Below are positions 23,487-36,482 of a DNA stretch of 64,000 nt, piece by piece. The stretch covers positions 1,426,001 to 1,490,000 of the forward strand of contig JAJJXM010000003.1 in assembly GCA_024516155.1 (NCBI GenBank), in the 5' to 3' direction. Under the pieces are notes generated by a model. The model ran no database searches. It saw nothing but the letters and a program-made list of their open reading frames with translations, and was not told the origin of the DNA. Position 1 is the stretch's first letter; each line of letters begins with the position of its first letter. The stretch is from Pyronema omphalodes. Lineage: Eukaryota > Ascomycota > Pezizomycetes > Pezizales > Pyronemataceae. Position numbers and translations under genes: made by a program.

Positions 23487-24207
23487 GTGGTAGGTTCTTA
23501 GGTTGGGAATGGAATTGGGTACTTCTGACAAATTTGTTGATTAGATTTTCAATGGCCAATGACACCCACAGCACTCAGGGCACTGATGAAGTAAAACGAC
23601 AAATTAGAAATTTGCAATCTGGCGTCTAGGTGCAGGAGTCGTTTTTTTTTTGTTTTCCAACACCTGGGAACCTGAACTTTGGGATTTTCAGAAAATAACT
23701 ACTGGAAACCGCCCAGTATTTATTTACACAGCCCTACCTAGTTCATCCAGGAGCAACAAATTGTAGTCTTGTCAAGGCATTGGAGGCGGAAACTGTTGCC
23801 ATGCGCGGGATGCTGGGTACTCTACACTGACTCACACTGGGTTCTGAAGCACAATGTTTTGTAGCGCGATTCATAGAGGATGTCTGCTCTTTCTAAAACA
23901 TCGTAGATTTGAAGTAATAAAGCTTCCCGGCCAGCGCTACATCAAAACAGCTAGACCAACCCCATTTTTAGCTCAGCCCTACGACAAGTTTATCGATTGC
24001 GCATTCTCCTCCATTCTTCTAATCAAAATTTTGTAACTCATCTTTGTCTTCGTCCGTTTCATAAAACATGCATACTACGACTAAAATCTCGTTTCTTCAC
24101 TAAAGAAAAGGTTCCACGACCTATATAAAGAAGCAAGAAAAAAAAACCACGTTTAAACACCCACCACCAGGCGACACGTAACAAGCCCAGCCCATAAATT
24201 ATTACTA
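23487..24207. other. Convergent 3' intergenic region
   Basis: Lies between the 3' ends of PSF2 and the gamma-adaptin gene; no coding character. Contains short A and T runs only. Confidence 0.6.
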
Positions 24208-27057
24208 TTACCTCTTCTCTGCCCAATCAAATTGATCCCTCACCTGCCCAATGGTGGCTCCATTGTATGAAATCTTAAATCTAAGTCTCAGAGGCGCCTA
24301 TTCATGCAATGTAAGTCCAAATATCCCATAAACATTCATCAAAGAACGGAGAAAACTTACCCCCTTACTCTCACTCAGCCGCATCTGCAGCTGCGCATCA
24401 CCCGCCGGTGAAATAGTAGTGCTACTAATTTCCTTCAACTCCAGCCTCTGACCCTTAGGCGCAGCAGCCTGCAACTGTATTTCACTCAAAGTCTCTGTCA
24501 ACGATGAGTTTGCCAGGCGAGCCTTAATGTATACAGTTCCATCTGGCTGTCGTTGAAGCTGGAGTGCAATCTCCATGTTGTTCTTTGAGTATACCGTAAC
24601 AGAAGGAGGCTGAGCTGCTGCAACTGGTGCTGCCATAGATGCAGGCGCTCCACCCATGACATCTAGCAAACCGCCCATCTGAGAAGCAGGGGGTTGTGGC
24701 GAAGGAGAAGCAGCAGGTCCAGGTCCAAAGAGATCAAGGATATCCGCTACTGCAGACCTCTGCTGACCACCAGGGGCGGGAGAAGCCGTGTTACTAGTAG
24801 GTGCAGGGGATCCCATCGACATACCACCCAAGATGTCATTAAGTAAATCGACATTGCTAGAACCACCTCCGGAGGTTTGTGCCGCTGGAGCATCGTTCAA
24901 GATATCCATAAGCGAGCTATCTTGGTCCTTCTTCCTGTTGTTTCGAGGCTTTGGTGCAGGTGCTTCTCCCAACACACGGTTCTGCTCGCGAAGCTCGGGT
25001 GCAGGCATGGTCTCGAAGACACCAATGCGGATCTCATCGGGCTGGCCAAACATATTGGAATATTCCGAGGAACGTTGCTGGATCTCGACATCAAGAGAGG
25101 CTGTGTGGGACTGAAGAATGCGGTTAACGGTGGCGACGTTGTTGTGCGGCCCTTCCTGGGAAGGAATACGTGTGGAGAGCTTCATAATAGCGTTGATGGC
25201 GTATTCGTTCATGGTCTGGGAGTTGTAAGGGCTCTCCAAAATGCTTTGGAGGATGCTGATAATTTCGTATCCGGGGATCTGGGCACCGAGAAGCTTATGT
25301 CCGAATTCTCCAAGAACCCAGGATCCCGCGAGAGTTAATCCCTCGGTGAATGCAGGCAATGGGACGGGCTCGTCTGAGCCATTGCCATTGCCATTACTCT
25401 TGGGCTTTCCATCTCTGGCTTCCTTCAAGGCATTGTAGAGCTCGCGGACACAGTAGTCTTGCTCGCTTGGTGAGGTAGCAATCAAACGAATGAAACTGGA
25501 CATAATCTGCTCCTTTACGTAGTTTCCAGCCTATTATCGGTTAGCAAAAATTCAAACGACTGATACTCGAATATGCGCACCAATCTAATGACGCGGAGCA
25601 TGGTGTCAATATGCCAACGCTTGTTGGGAGCAAATCTGTCGGCAGCTACGGAAACCTTAGAGGCAAGTGCAGATTTAAACTCGTTGTCAATCTTGCCCCG
25701 GCTCAAGAGGTTCAAGAGCTTATCAACTAAGCCAACGTCCCTCTCATTATTGATGAGGGTGAATGCAAGCTCAATTGCTCTACGTCTAATTGATATATCA
25801 GGGTCCTCCAAACATCCGAAAATTGTACGCTCGTGGCGTCTAACCGCTTTGGGATCCATAGATACGACCTTGTGGAGGGTGTTGAGAGCAACATATCGGA
25901 TGTTATTATCCTTGTTGGTAAGGAATTTACCCAAAATGTTTATTCCCAAGGTTGTACGTCCGCTGTCTGCCTCAATGTCAAAAATTGTAAGAACCGCCTC
26001 GTAAAGAATAGCGTTTCCAACGTTCTTGGAGGAATCCGTATTCGTAGCTACCTGCGTTAAAATGTCGTTGATCTGCTCAGAAACTTCAGGGTTGTTTTTG
26101 CCGAGTATTCTGAGTAATCTCAAAATCTTCACCTGCAAGAAAGGATCCGTAATCCCGGTCACATCGTGTTCTGGCGCGTATCCAGAGCTCGTCAATTTCT
26201 TCAAATGCTGGACCAAAACTCCAGCATATGGTGTGTAATGAGGGATAAGCTCCGGATCGTGTAAGCAGAGGTCGGTAACTAAAGTAATACCACAAAGCAA
26301 AACTCCGTGGTTTTTGCGATCTTGTAGAAGCGGTTTCGTCTTGTTAAGAAAGTGCTCTTGTAGATCGGGGACCTTGCGGATGATTCGCATTGTACATAGG
26401 GCAGCCTTGCGCTGGATGTAGGGATTCGAGGTGGACAGGAGAGCTTCGACTTCCTGGAATAAATCTCGTGCCATTTCCTGGGATGCGATGTTTCCTAAGG
26501 TGCATAGCGCGAGTCCGACAACGTACTGATTCGAGTGTTCTAGATCACTGATGGCCCCTCAGCTTCTGAGCCGATGAGTTCGGTGCAGATGGAAGCTTAC
26601 TTCTTGAGCGAATTTGTAACTAGAGTTAGGACTTCCTGATTCTCGTCCAACAACAGCATTGTTCCGAGGTATCCTAATCTCTTATCGGCAAATCGTGGCG
26701 ACGCCAAAAGCTTCAGACACTCAATCTGACCGAAGTGTGTTCGTTCTCCGAGGGTAAAGAGGTAGAGAAGCTTCGCGACATTGTTTCGTCTATGTCGGGA
26801 GTCAGCTGATTATGCGCGGCGGGGTGGTAGTGGGGAGTCCAGGAAGCATAGAGCTAGAAACGGACCTGATGTTCTGATCTCCGGATTCCTCACGGAAAGA
26901 AGCACGAATAGCAGCACTTTCTTTCTGAACTACACTTCGCTCATCTTGTATCGTCTTTGCTTTCCGAACCTCTTTGATGAAGGATTTGACTGTAACTGGT
27001 GAGCGAATCACTTCCCCACAGCATCGGAGCTTGAGGTAACAACTAACGAGAGCTCAT
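24208..27057 (-). CDS. APL4: AP-1 clathrin adaptor complex gamma-adaptin
   Basis: Large subunit of the AP-1 complex, which sorts cargo into clathrin vesicles at the trans-Golgi and endosomes. Six exons: 27057-27048, 26989-26866, 26789-26601, 26547-25581, 25530-24361 and 24297-24208 (849 aa). Exon 1 is only 10 nt (MSS plus one base). The helical adaptin trunk (about residues 1-560) includes [35 protein letters not shown] and [18 protein letters not shown] Pro/Ala/Gly hinge with LLDILND-like clathrin-box candidates follows. The gamma-ear (about 715-849) ends with [11 protein letters not shown] from the short last exon. Intron 2 has a GTCCGT donor and intron 4 a GTGCGC donor. Confidence 0.95.
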
Positions 27058-29245
27058 GGTGATGGAAGGAAATGAGATGCGTTAACGTTGGACACCACCA
27101 ACGAAAACAGGACGGGAGACAGAAGTTTTTACGATCGCTCGAGGTGATATCGAGTCAGTGGGTAAACTGTGGCGGTTTTGTAGATCGGTGGTGTCGGGCG
27201 GTGGTGTTCTGTCCCAAAGGTAAGGGAAGGTAGCGTTCGGAGGAGCCGCATGCGCCCATCGGGTCAACCCCGGTATGCACACGTTGCGGGAGTAGCGGTG
27301 GTTACCCGGCGTGTGCGGCATCATCGCACAAAGACACTCTGAAACGTGCGAGGGTGTTCTAGATGCTCATAAAATGATGAAATATCTTTCGGTGAGCTGT
27401 CTTTTTGACAATAAAGATATTTGTTGAAGAGAATGTCAATACATCGAGTGATACCAGATGATGCTTCTTGGTGTTTAGGTTTTAGGGTTAGTTAGAGAAG
27501 GCGTGATTCTTGGGCAGCTCACTTCTTCCATCAGCCTAAAGAGCTGAGCGAACCCAATAACTCAAACACTGAAATTATGCAAGCGAAGCATCTCGAATTA
27601 TATCTCGCTAATTCTATCCGTTGTTAAAGTTATATTGTTACTGAATATGGCCGACATCTATGCTGCCTGATACAATCGAAAGAGGCGTGTTACCAGTCAA
27701 CTATCGCACGCGATGTATAACTTTCAGATAATTTCGAAATTATTATCACATCACCAAATGTCTCTGGGCTTAGCATATGAGGCAAGTTTCTGGGAATTGG
27801 TGCTTTGATGAATCTATCAGCTAAATCACGACTTGCATAGGGTGTCACCGGTTTTATTTAGAATAAGATAATTTCATTGTCATAGACAATTTTTGCATAT
27901 TTGTGGTCCGCTAAACCATATGTATCTATCGGCAGTTTAAAATCCGGTCCACAATATATTTAGGAAGTGACCTGACAAAAGAAATGGCGTGTTATACACT
28001 ATGCTCTTTCATCAATGATAGTGTGTAGGTACATTGGGGGGTTGCTTTAAAGCCCTTGGATATATATCTAGAAATTTGGGAACAGACTTGCTATGCTTCG
28101 ATAGATCTATCATCTGGTTCAAACTTAATCTTCAATCCTTTTACTCGAAGCCGAGCTCAATAACACCCTCCTTAAATTCACCTCTACGCTACTTGGCTAG
28201 ACCATCGGACTCGACTGCCACGACTGAAACGTCTTCAAAATGAAATCCACCTTACTTGACGATAATGACAGAGAAGTAAAGTTTTCTCTGGGTAGATGAA
28301 TACCTCTGTGTCTCTGTAACAGATGTAACTGTAATTTATGTACTGAGGGATCTGAAGTGGATTTGGGTGATTAAGGATATGAATAAGGCTGGCAAGGATA
28401 TGAATAATGAGGTCTTCGATTGTATAAGTAAGGTCAGAGATGGTGATTCCTTATTCCTGAGCTGTTTTCCGGGTAATCGAGAGGATTTGTTTCCTTGCGG
28501 AATAAGACGCTTAGGGGTCTGTTTACGACTCTGGTTATTAATCCATAGTTACCTGAATAATTGGTTAGATTCGTTAATGGTTATAGAGGCTTGTAGTCTG
28601 GCTAAAATATTTTGATAAGAGAAATGGGACCAAAAAAATTGTCAAGGGTTCGTGGCCACCGAGAGAGGATGATTATAAAATGGAGACAGGCCAGGGTTAA
28701 GTACCTTTGATTGAAGCATGCTACCACTTATGAGTAATTCCTTTCTTCTTCGTAAATATACGAAAAAATACAAATGATAATAAGTTATTTTGTAGAAATT
28801 GGAAAATCTAACGATAAGAGGGCGGTTGTTGAAGTAAATTGTATCACTCCTGATTGACATGGTGGATACACGCAGATGGCAACGTCACAGTGTCTGAGAA
28901 GTTTACGGATATATTATTCTGAAGAAGCACTTTTCCCTGTAGCTGTATTCACATGTAGCATTAGCCAGGCTGGCTGCGCACGCGTACTCAATAATAATAA
29001 TATCTTCCAATCATCCCTAGCCCTAGGGTGCCTAGCCAAATGCGCTTATTTAGCCGAGATTATTCGAGGATTGCCAAGCCGTCTGGCGTTGCTGCGGGAC
29101 TGTCCATCACGTTCCATTGGTTCCATTTTACTTATGCAGTCCCCCCTCCATCCGCCCAGCCAGCCATCAAAACGAACTCAGCGGCCTCATCTCTTCTGTC
29201 AACTGACAAAAACAACAAAGAAAGCATACTCGAACTACCGCAAAG
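27058..29245. other. Intergenic, no supported gene
   Basis: 2.2 kb without convincing coding sequence. The left end is the gamma-adaptin promoter; the right end, with a pyrimidine-rich tract near 29140-29210, is the BAR-protein promoter. The middle is A-T rich. Confidence 0.55.
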
Positions 29246-30526
29246 ATGGATATGAGCAAGTTTCAGAACTTCGGAAAGAGCATCTCATCGAGCTTCTCGC
29301 CTTTCGCTGCACGTACTGGTCAGTTTATGCGCGAACAGCTAGGACAAGCTGAGGATAAGGTCTATTCCCCCTCCCAGGAATTTCACTTATCGCGAATCTC
29401 TCTCTGTAGCTAGCTTCTTTGCTTTGACGACATTCTGAAAAGATTGAATGCTAGCTATGAAGCTTGGTTTGCCTCATCTACCCCTCATCTACTTATTGGA
29501 AGTGCTGCGCAGCCTATCGGAGTACATTGCTGACACAACACCAACTTAGACTCAACTGTCTCCCGAATACCTTGAACTCGAGAAGCGCGTCGATGCGCTC
29601 AGACAGGTTCACCAGCAGCTCCTCGCTGTGACGTACGTTTCCCATATTTCTTCAGCTATATGCGCTATTTCTACAGCTCTAACGATGATTACAGTGCTCA
29701 GTATGCCAACCAGGTTTGTACAAACGAAAATGCTGCTCTGATGAGGTGTCGCTGACCAATGAATAGTCGTACGACTACCCTCCCAATTATGTATGCCCTG
29801 TTGCCCTGCATTCGTACCGTGTCGATTAATTACTGATAATCTCCCCAGCGCGAGTCGCTCGTCGACCTCTCTAGTACCATTTCCGAGAGAGTGCAGCTTC
29901 TCGCATCCGCCAACAGCGCCGCCGAAGCTCAACAAGCCCTTACTAAGCCCGGAAGCAAGCCTGCCTCCAAGACCTTTCCCCACGCCATCGGTCGTGCCGC
30001 CTGGTCTTCCGCACGCGTTCTTCCGCAGAGCGACCCTCTTGCTATCGCCCTCGACAAATATGCGCTCGCGTGTGAGCATGTTGGTGATGCCCGCATTCAG
30101 CAGGACAACCGGATTGTCTCTCGCTTCAATAACCCTTTTAATGACACCCTTAAAAATATCAACTCGACCCGGAATGCCCGCAGAGAGGTTGAGAACGCTC
30201 GCCTGACTCTTGATGCCGCCAAGTCAAAGGCCAAGAACGGAGGACTCGGTTTCCCCCCCATCCCGATTGCAGGCCGCAAGGACAACCTCGGTGAGGAGCA
30301 CCTAACCGAGCAGCAGCAGCTTGAGATTGAGACTGCTGAGGATACTTTCTTTGGCCACACCCAGGAGGCCATTAGAGCCATGGAGAAAGTTTTGGATACT
30401 CCCGAGCCTTTGAGGAATCTCGCAGAGTTGATTCAGGCACAGCTTGAGTTCCACAAGCAGGCATTTGAAATTTACTCTAAGCTAGCTGATGAGATTAATA
30501 GCTTGCAGGACGCACAGGAGGTATGA
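29246..30526 (+). CDS. BAR-domain protein, Gvp36-like
   Basis: Gvp36 and its relatives are membrane-curving BAR proteins of Golgi vesicles and endocytosis. Exons are 29246-29359, 29550-29632, 29695-29713, 29767-29790 and 29849-30526 (305 aa). Exons 3 and 4 are microexons of 19 and 24 nt. The N-terminus (MDMSKFQNFGKSISSSFSPF) and the segment ESLVDLSSTISERVQ, then NARREVENARLTLDAAKSK and the long helix ending in KLADEINSLQDAQEV, fit the family. Intron 1 is long for this gene (190 bp) with a GTCTAT donor, so it is the least certain. The final GAG-GTATGA also looks like a splice donor, so a further C-terminal exon is possible. Confidence 0.85.
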
Positions 30527-32713
30527 TTTCCCTTTCCTTTCGGTTATTAGTTTCGTTTTTAGTGGTATCCGCCTTTCCTCGTGTATAGCTGATACATATG
30601 ATGATAAGTCCGCAAGAAGCCGTGAGTTCGGTGATGAGTAAGGGCGTGGCTAACCATAATATAGTCGGGCTATAGACAGCCCAGAGAGGAGGGTGCGTAA
30701 GCAAGGCTGGGTATCCGATACGATCAGGATTTAAATTTTTGTTTTATGCGCTGCGTCTCTTTTTGTTCGAATTATGTCAAGTATGTGTTATGAACTCTTG
30801 TTTGTGAATTCCCTGGTTTTACAATTTTTTATTTTGCGACAGCGTTTTGCAAAAATGTTTGTCATGCATAAAATCTTTCAAATAGAAATGGAGCTGGCTT
30901 GTTGAATCCCCGAAAAACAATACCTTATACTGCTTGTATTTTCCTGCAGGGTTACCTCGAGCCATTTACTGTTACAAGTTTTTAGATTTAAGCAAAATCC
31001 GAATGAAAAAATATGTTAAAAATAGAATATGTACCTAAGACCGGAGCACGTGACATTTCCAGCCGACCATTAGGGCTCCGGGTTATTCAACCATTTTCAA
31101 CCAACCAACCCCATAAGTTGTAACAACGTTGCACAGCCTATTTCCACTTAATACAGAAAATCAAAAACGATGATATAATCCCTTTGCTTCTTATTATGCA
31201 CCCTGCAAATCATCCCTTCCCAGCCTTGGCGTTTGCCCCCATCAACCTCCTCGCAACCCCCTTCCCTGACGTTCCCACACTCCTATGTACTTCCAAATAC
31301 CCGCAAAGCGAGCCGCAAGGAAGTCATCAGTTTGACTCGCATGGTTGACAGAAATATTATAGAGTATGAGCCATACATAGTTCATGGTAAATTAAAGAAA
31401 GTTTCCAATTAATTAGACTGCTGCTAAAGTACCGTGTCTACTCGGGTTCAACACAAGGTTACTAATAATGTTGAAGATATTATTTTGACACCAGAACTGT
31501 GAATGCGTATCTTCTCCGCATCCCCACAGTCCAAGAATTTTGTTTCGAAGGTTTGTCTTCATTCAGGAGGCTGGGGATATCACAGGTCTTTTGAACCATA
31601 TTTTTGAGAAATTCTCTGGAATTGTGGTTGTTCTGTTGCCATATCTGAATTCTATGCGGTAAGCCGAACTAAAAGCACTCCCCCGAGCCCCCCCCCCTCC
31701 CCCCTCTCAAGCACATGACTATATCGGGAGTTTAGTTCCCATAATCTTCTCGCATGTGACTTCTTGCTAACAGATATTTAAGTAGGTATTCAAGCTGTAG
31801 AGATAGGCTGTTTTAATTGTAAAGAGCGACGCTTCGAAGACGAGGAAGACACATAACTACTGAATTATTTCATTTGGAAATTTGAAACATATGTTTGTTG
31901 TAGAATTCTCGGGGATATATCGACGGTTATTACGGCTAAAACTTAGTATGTGGGCAGGATTCACTGATTCTTGTTTGTAGGTCTGTAGTCATGTTTGAAT
32001 TTTCATATGGACAGAGATTTTCTGCACTGGAATACGGACGGATCTCAAACACCCTGGCCCGGGTTAAGCTGTGTCTACATACAAACGACCAGCTAGTTCT
32101 ATCATAAATTGAATAGTTACCTAGAAACATTTTTCTATAGTGATTTAGTTTAATCAATGCACCCATGGCAAATATTATCAGTTGCCCTGCCTCATCAACG
32201 GGTTTTACGCTCGTATCCTCGGTTTTCCCACAGGTTCTGATCCATTCAACCACAATTATTTTATTGTCCGCTGATAACCAGTACAAAAATAATAGTGAGG
32301 GTAGCTGAACGCTCCGACAGCAGTGGAGTTCTGACTCTCCTGACAGCACTACTTGCAGGGCATGGGGAGCATGAAGATGCCTAAAACATGGATTGTTAAT
32401 GATGGAACATAATGTAGCTACGGTACCAAGTAAAATTTTAATACTAGAATTGTGACGCTCTTACATGAGACACCCGAAACTGCTAGAGAGAATTACTGGG
32501 CAGCAGATGTATATTCAGCACTTGATCACCAATTTCATCAGAAGGTGACTACCCTCGAGAATTTGAGAAGCCATTCAGAAAGTCTCCTGATGAAATATTA
32601 CTCAAACAATATCTTATCATAAAATCCTAAGGTACAATGATTCCGAGATACTAACTTCAAAGGCCACTAGATCTTCTCTCAGACATGTATTCGCGCATTC
32701 GCATCCACAAACC
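30527..32713. other. Intergenic, no supported gene
   Basis: 2.2 kb with no frame that looks coding. A C-rich tract (C9 then C5) lies near 31688-31705. Confidence 0.55.
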
Positions 32714-35560
32714 TCACCTGGCGGGACGGTTATTTCTCTTCATCACCTGCCCCTCTTTTTGACTTCGACGCAGTGCTTTATATGTGCTTGCGAAATTTTT
32801 CTTAGCTTTCAAAGTGTCCGGGTGCTCCTCTCCAAGCGTACGTCTCCTCACTTCGAGAACATTTTCCTTCAGCTCTTGTACCTCCTTCAACCTTCCACCA
32901 AGTGCTTTATATGTGCCCGCAAGATTTTCCATAGCCTTCGAAGTGTCTGGGTGTTCCTCTCCTAGCGTACGCCTCTGAATTTCGAGAACCTTTTCCTGCA
33001 GCTCTTGCACCTCCTTCAACCTTCCACCCAGACGTTTATATGTGAGCGCAAGATTATGCATAGTCTTCAAGGTGTCCGGGTGCTCCTCTCCAAGCGTGCG
33101 CCGCGTAACTTCGAGAACCTTTTCCTCCAGCTCTTGCACCTCCTTTAACATTCCACCCAGTGCTTTATATGTGCTCGCAAGATGATACATAGCGTCCAAA
33201 GTGTCTGGGTGCTCCTCTCCAAGTGTACGCCTCCTTACTCCGAGAACTCCTTCCTGCATCTCTTAGGCTTCTTTTAGACGTCCAACAGATTGGTAACAAA
33301 CTCCTACACAATGTATGGCCCATAACGTTTGAGCGCTTTCTTCGCCTGACAAAATCGTATATAGCTGTCTCGCCCGTTCGTAGAGTTTCAGGGCCTCCGC
33401 GTACTTCCCAAGCGCCTGCCCAAGATACCTGCCAGCTTTCATACACAAATTTGCGCTCGCTTTTGAATCTTGCTTTAAATTCTTAAGTAGTGTCATCACA
33501 TGAGGTAGGTAAACCCGCCACGCTGCCCAATTTTTGTATTCCGAATCGGGTAATGTATTGACTAGAACGGTGGATGCCTCATTCAAAGCGGTATCCATCT
33601 CGCCCGACGCCAAGTAGGTTCGCATGGCGAGATGAACGAGTGAATGGATTTCGTATCCCTCGCCGGATCTAAAATCAACTTTGGCACGCTGGAGAATTGA
33701 GAAGTTGACAAGCTTATCGAGTGCTTCGGAAATGAGCAGCCCGTCTTCAACTCCATCCAAGTGGATTTCGGTGAGAAGATCTCGCGGAATTGCCTTCCGG
33801 TCAATGCAGGCCATGAAGCGAAGGAAGGAGTCCGCCAGTTTTGACTGCTGCTGAATTTGGCGAAAGCTGATGGAGTAGGTTGTCAAGATAGTGTCCGAGT
33901 TCCCTTTGTTACCCCTCCAAATGTTGTTGTGCGATTTCGATAGTAGGCGTTTCAGCTCCGGGGATGCCTTTTTGCTTTCAAAAATCTTGATATACTTCGC
34001 TATGCTAACTGAACGATTCAAGTCCAGATACGCTGCGGCTTGTACAATGGCAAGAGGGAGGTATTGCAACACTTCCAAGAGACGCTGTAAAGTCGAACTA
34101 GTGTCGTCGGCTGTATCTTCTGTATTGGGGCAGTGATGGTAAAAAAGCTCTAAGGCTTGCTCAGGGTGGAGTTTTGACTTTGTTATAACATTCGGACCTG
34201 CTATGCTTCGTGCAACCTCTCGATCCCGGGTGGTGACAATAATGGTTCCTTTGGAGCCTCGAGGGATGAATTTTGCAATTCCAGCTTGTGAGATAGCAAT
34301 AGTATTGCTTTGTTCGGACGAAGTACTTTCGGCTGTTTTCGGATAGAAGTCCAATATGTTGTCGGCATTGTCGAGAACTAGAATCCATTCTCCACTCTCA
34401 GGACTTTCGAGCCATTGTTTCACAATTGATCCGGAATGTTGCTCAGTGTTTTCGTGTCCAGGGATCTTGGCAACCGATGCCAGCTTTTGGCAATCGGCTT
34501 CGAATTGAGCGATGCTTCCGGCATGGACCCAAAACACCGGTCGTTTATTCTCGTATCCATAGATGAAGCTAAGGACATCCTGTGTTTTCCTGAATCTTGA
34601 ATTAGTATCCGGCTTTAATTAACATAATACTTGCTGCACTTACCCTATTCCTCCGAGGCCACACAGTGCGAGGCGAAGATGGCATGTATGTGCGCATTGT
34701 CCAGATACAATCCGTTTTTGGTGATAGTCCGCCAACCACATTTCAATATGAGATACGCCAATGAAATTGTAGTTTCTGGGAAATGGTACCATGAAGTGGG
34801 TTTTATGCTTTGTTGTCGTAGCAACAACCGTAATTATTCCGCGTCCATGTTCTATGTATTCATCAGATGCCATTTATTCAAATAAAAAAACAGAGTCATT
34901 CTAGATTCAATGAGAAGACGTACCGTTATTGAGCCCATTGACCAGGTGTTCAATGTTGTCGTTATATTTTTCCAGTTTAGCAATGAGAGTTTTAGTCTTT
35001 TCGAAATCCAAGCAAGCCCATCGTAGTCTTGGGTATATGTCGATGACGCTCTTGAGAGGTGCTTCAAGAGTTTTCAGTGTTGCTATCTCAAGATTTTTGT
35101 CTAAATGTAGATCGTCGAGGTTTAACACGGCTTCGAAGGCATCCGTCTCGTGCTTGGTATCTTTCTGGGATTTTCCCATGCTGAAGACCTTGCGAATGGA
35201 AGACCGCTTGCTCGGTTTCTCTGCTGAATTATCGTCGGACAAAACTGTAACGCCATACACAAGTTCAAGCTGTCTGAAGTCCGAAAACTGCTGTGCGATC
35301 CTGATGAGGGTACTAGAGATCAGACGAAATCGCATATCATCGGTTCTTAAGCTCGATTCATGGATTACACGGGCGACATTAGCGGTAAGATCGGTCAACC
35401 TTTGCCGCTCGATGGTGAACTGGTATCGATGGTCTTCGAAAGTTTCATCGGCACTACGAGCTGTACTGATGAAGCGATATCCCTCCAAGCACGTCCTAAT
35501 CAGGACATCAAGAACGCCGGGTACAGCGAAAGCCAGCCCAAGCCCTGTGACGGGATCCAT
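32714..35560 (-). pseudogene. NLR-type STAND gene (HeLo-like/NB-ARC/TPR), interrupted copy A
   Basis: Fungal NLRs of this type sense non-self and trigger programmed cell death (heterokaryon incompatibility). Exons are 35560-34924, 34851-34644 and 34589-32714. Residues 1-212 form an all-helical domain resembling the HeLo cell-death domain (AVPGVLDVLIRTCLEGYRF). Next is NB-ARC: P-loop GLGGIGKT split by a phase-2 intron, WILVLDNADN (Walker B), GTIIVTTRD, YLPLAIVQAAAYL and YEIHSLVHLA. Then TPR units of 43 aa with RRTLGEEHPDTL. The frame has one stop (TAA at 33265-33263) within the second TPR unit; after it the same frame continues through the remaining units to 32714. Copy B has CAG at that codon. 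It could be a pseudogene, or could make a protein lacking most of the TPR array. Confidence 0.75.
32750..33290 (-). repeat. TPR-coding 129-bp tandem repeat, copy A
   Basis: About four near-identical 129-bp units (43 aa each, LGGRLKEVQELQEKV.. type) follow a more diverged first unit. They match the array at 55990-56900, which has more units. Confidence 0.8.
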
Positions 35561-36482
35561 CGTAGGATATAATCAACGTTCGCTGTTGGAAATAATCACC
35601 GGAGAGAGTCGAAAATTCACAGCCGAATATTCAGAACCCTTTGAAACGGTAGGTGTATTGACGGTTGTATGTAGGATAAGTGCACCCACGGAGTACGGGT
35701 AGGATGTCGTTGCACCATAACGGCGATGAGCTGAACTGAGAGGCTGAGTTTAACAACGCGCATGCATACTCTACGTATAAGGCACCTTCGGAGTACATTA
35801 TCTTAGTGCGGCTTTGGTTGCACTCGAGAGTGCCTTAAGTACAGCGCATACCATATCATTGGAACGAACATATCAGCACAACAACTACATCTTTGATCAG
35901 AGGTGTCCTGGGAAAGAGGGAGCTTTAAACAGCCCTGTGATACCCATTTTTAAACGTGATCATGAAAAGGCATCTCGTAGCTCATGGAACATAAGTGTCT
36001 TGGCACAAACAATTGTTCAGGAGAACATCAGTTGGTGGTAGTGATACAATACAGCCTTGTGCCCAGGTACTTTTACGCCAAAGTACTGAAATAACCTGGC
36101 CGTGTTACCTGAAATGGGTTAGCCTCCGAGTTTCGTCGGGGCTTAGCAACAAAATCTTCATCTCGTAGCATAACCACCCCCCGAATTATCTTTAATGGCA
36201 TGAATATTATATTAAACCTGGTCAGCGTATGATCTGATAAATAAATAAATAAATAAATGAATATGCCAAATTAATTTTCAAATTTTAATATAAAAACATT
36301 TCGAACACTATCAAGTTGAAAGAAGGGTGGGGTATTTTCCGGACATCTGTCCAACATATGCATCATGCATGGCGGTTTGTGGCCCGCCAAAACACCGAGA
36401 TACTGTTGTGAGATGTATGATGGCTGGAACGTACCAGTCACAGAAATAACGTCAATCACGCAAAAAAATTGATAATTTACAT
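35561..36482. promoter_or_regulatory. 5' region of NLR copy A
   Basis: The 60 bp before the start codon are closely related to the 60 bp before copy B (shared ACTCTCTCCGG and TTCCAACAGC). The duplication therefore includes the 5' leader. Similarity fades further upstream. An AAAT tetramer run lies near 36238-36258. Confidence 0.55.

Noticed and set aside
28876..29352. 158-aa plus-strand frame overlapping the BAR gene start
   Set aside because: Out of frame with the BAR protein exon 1, which has the conserved N-terminus; no recognisable domain.
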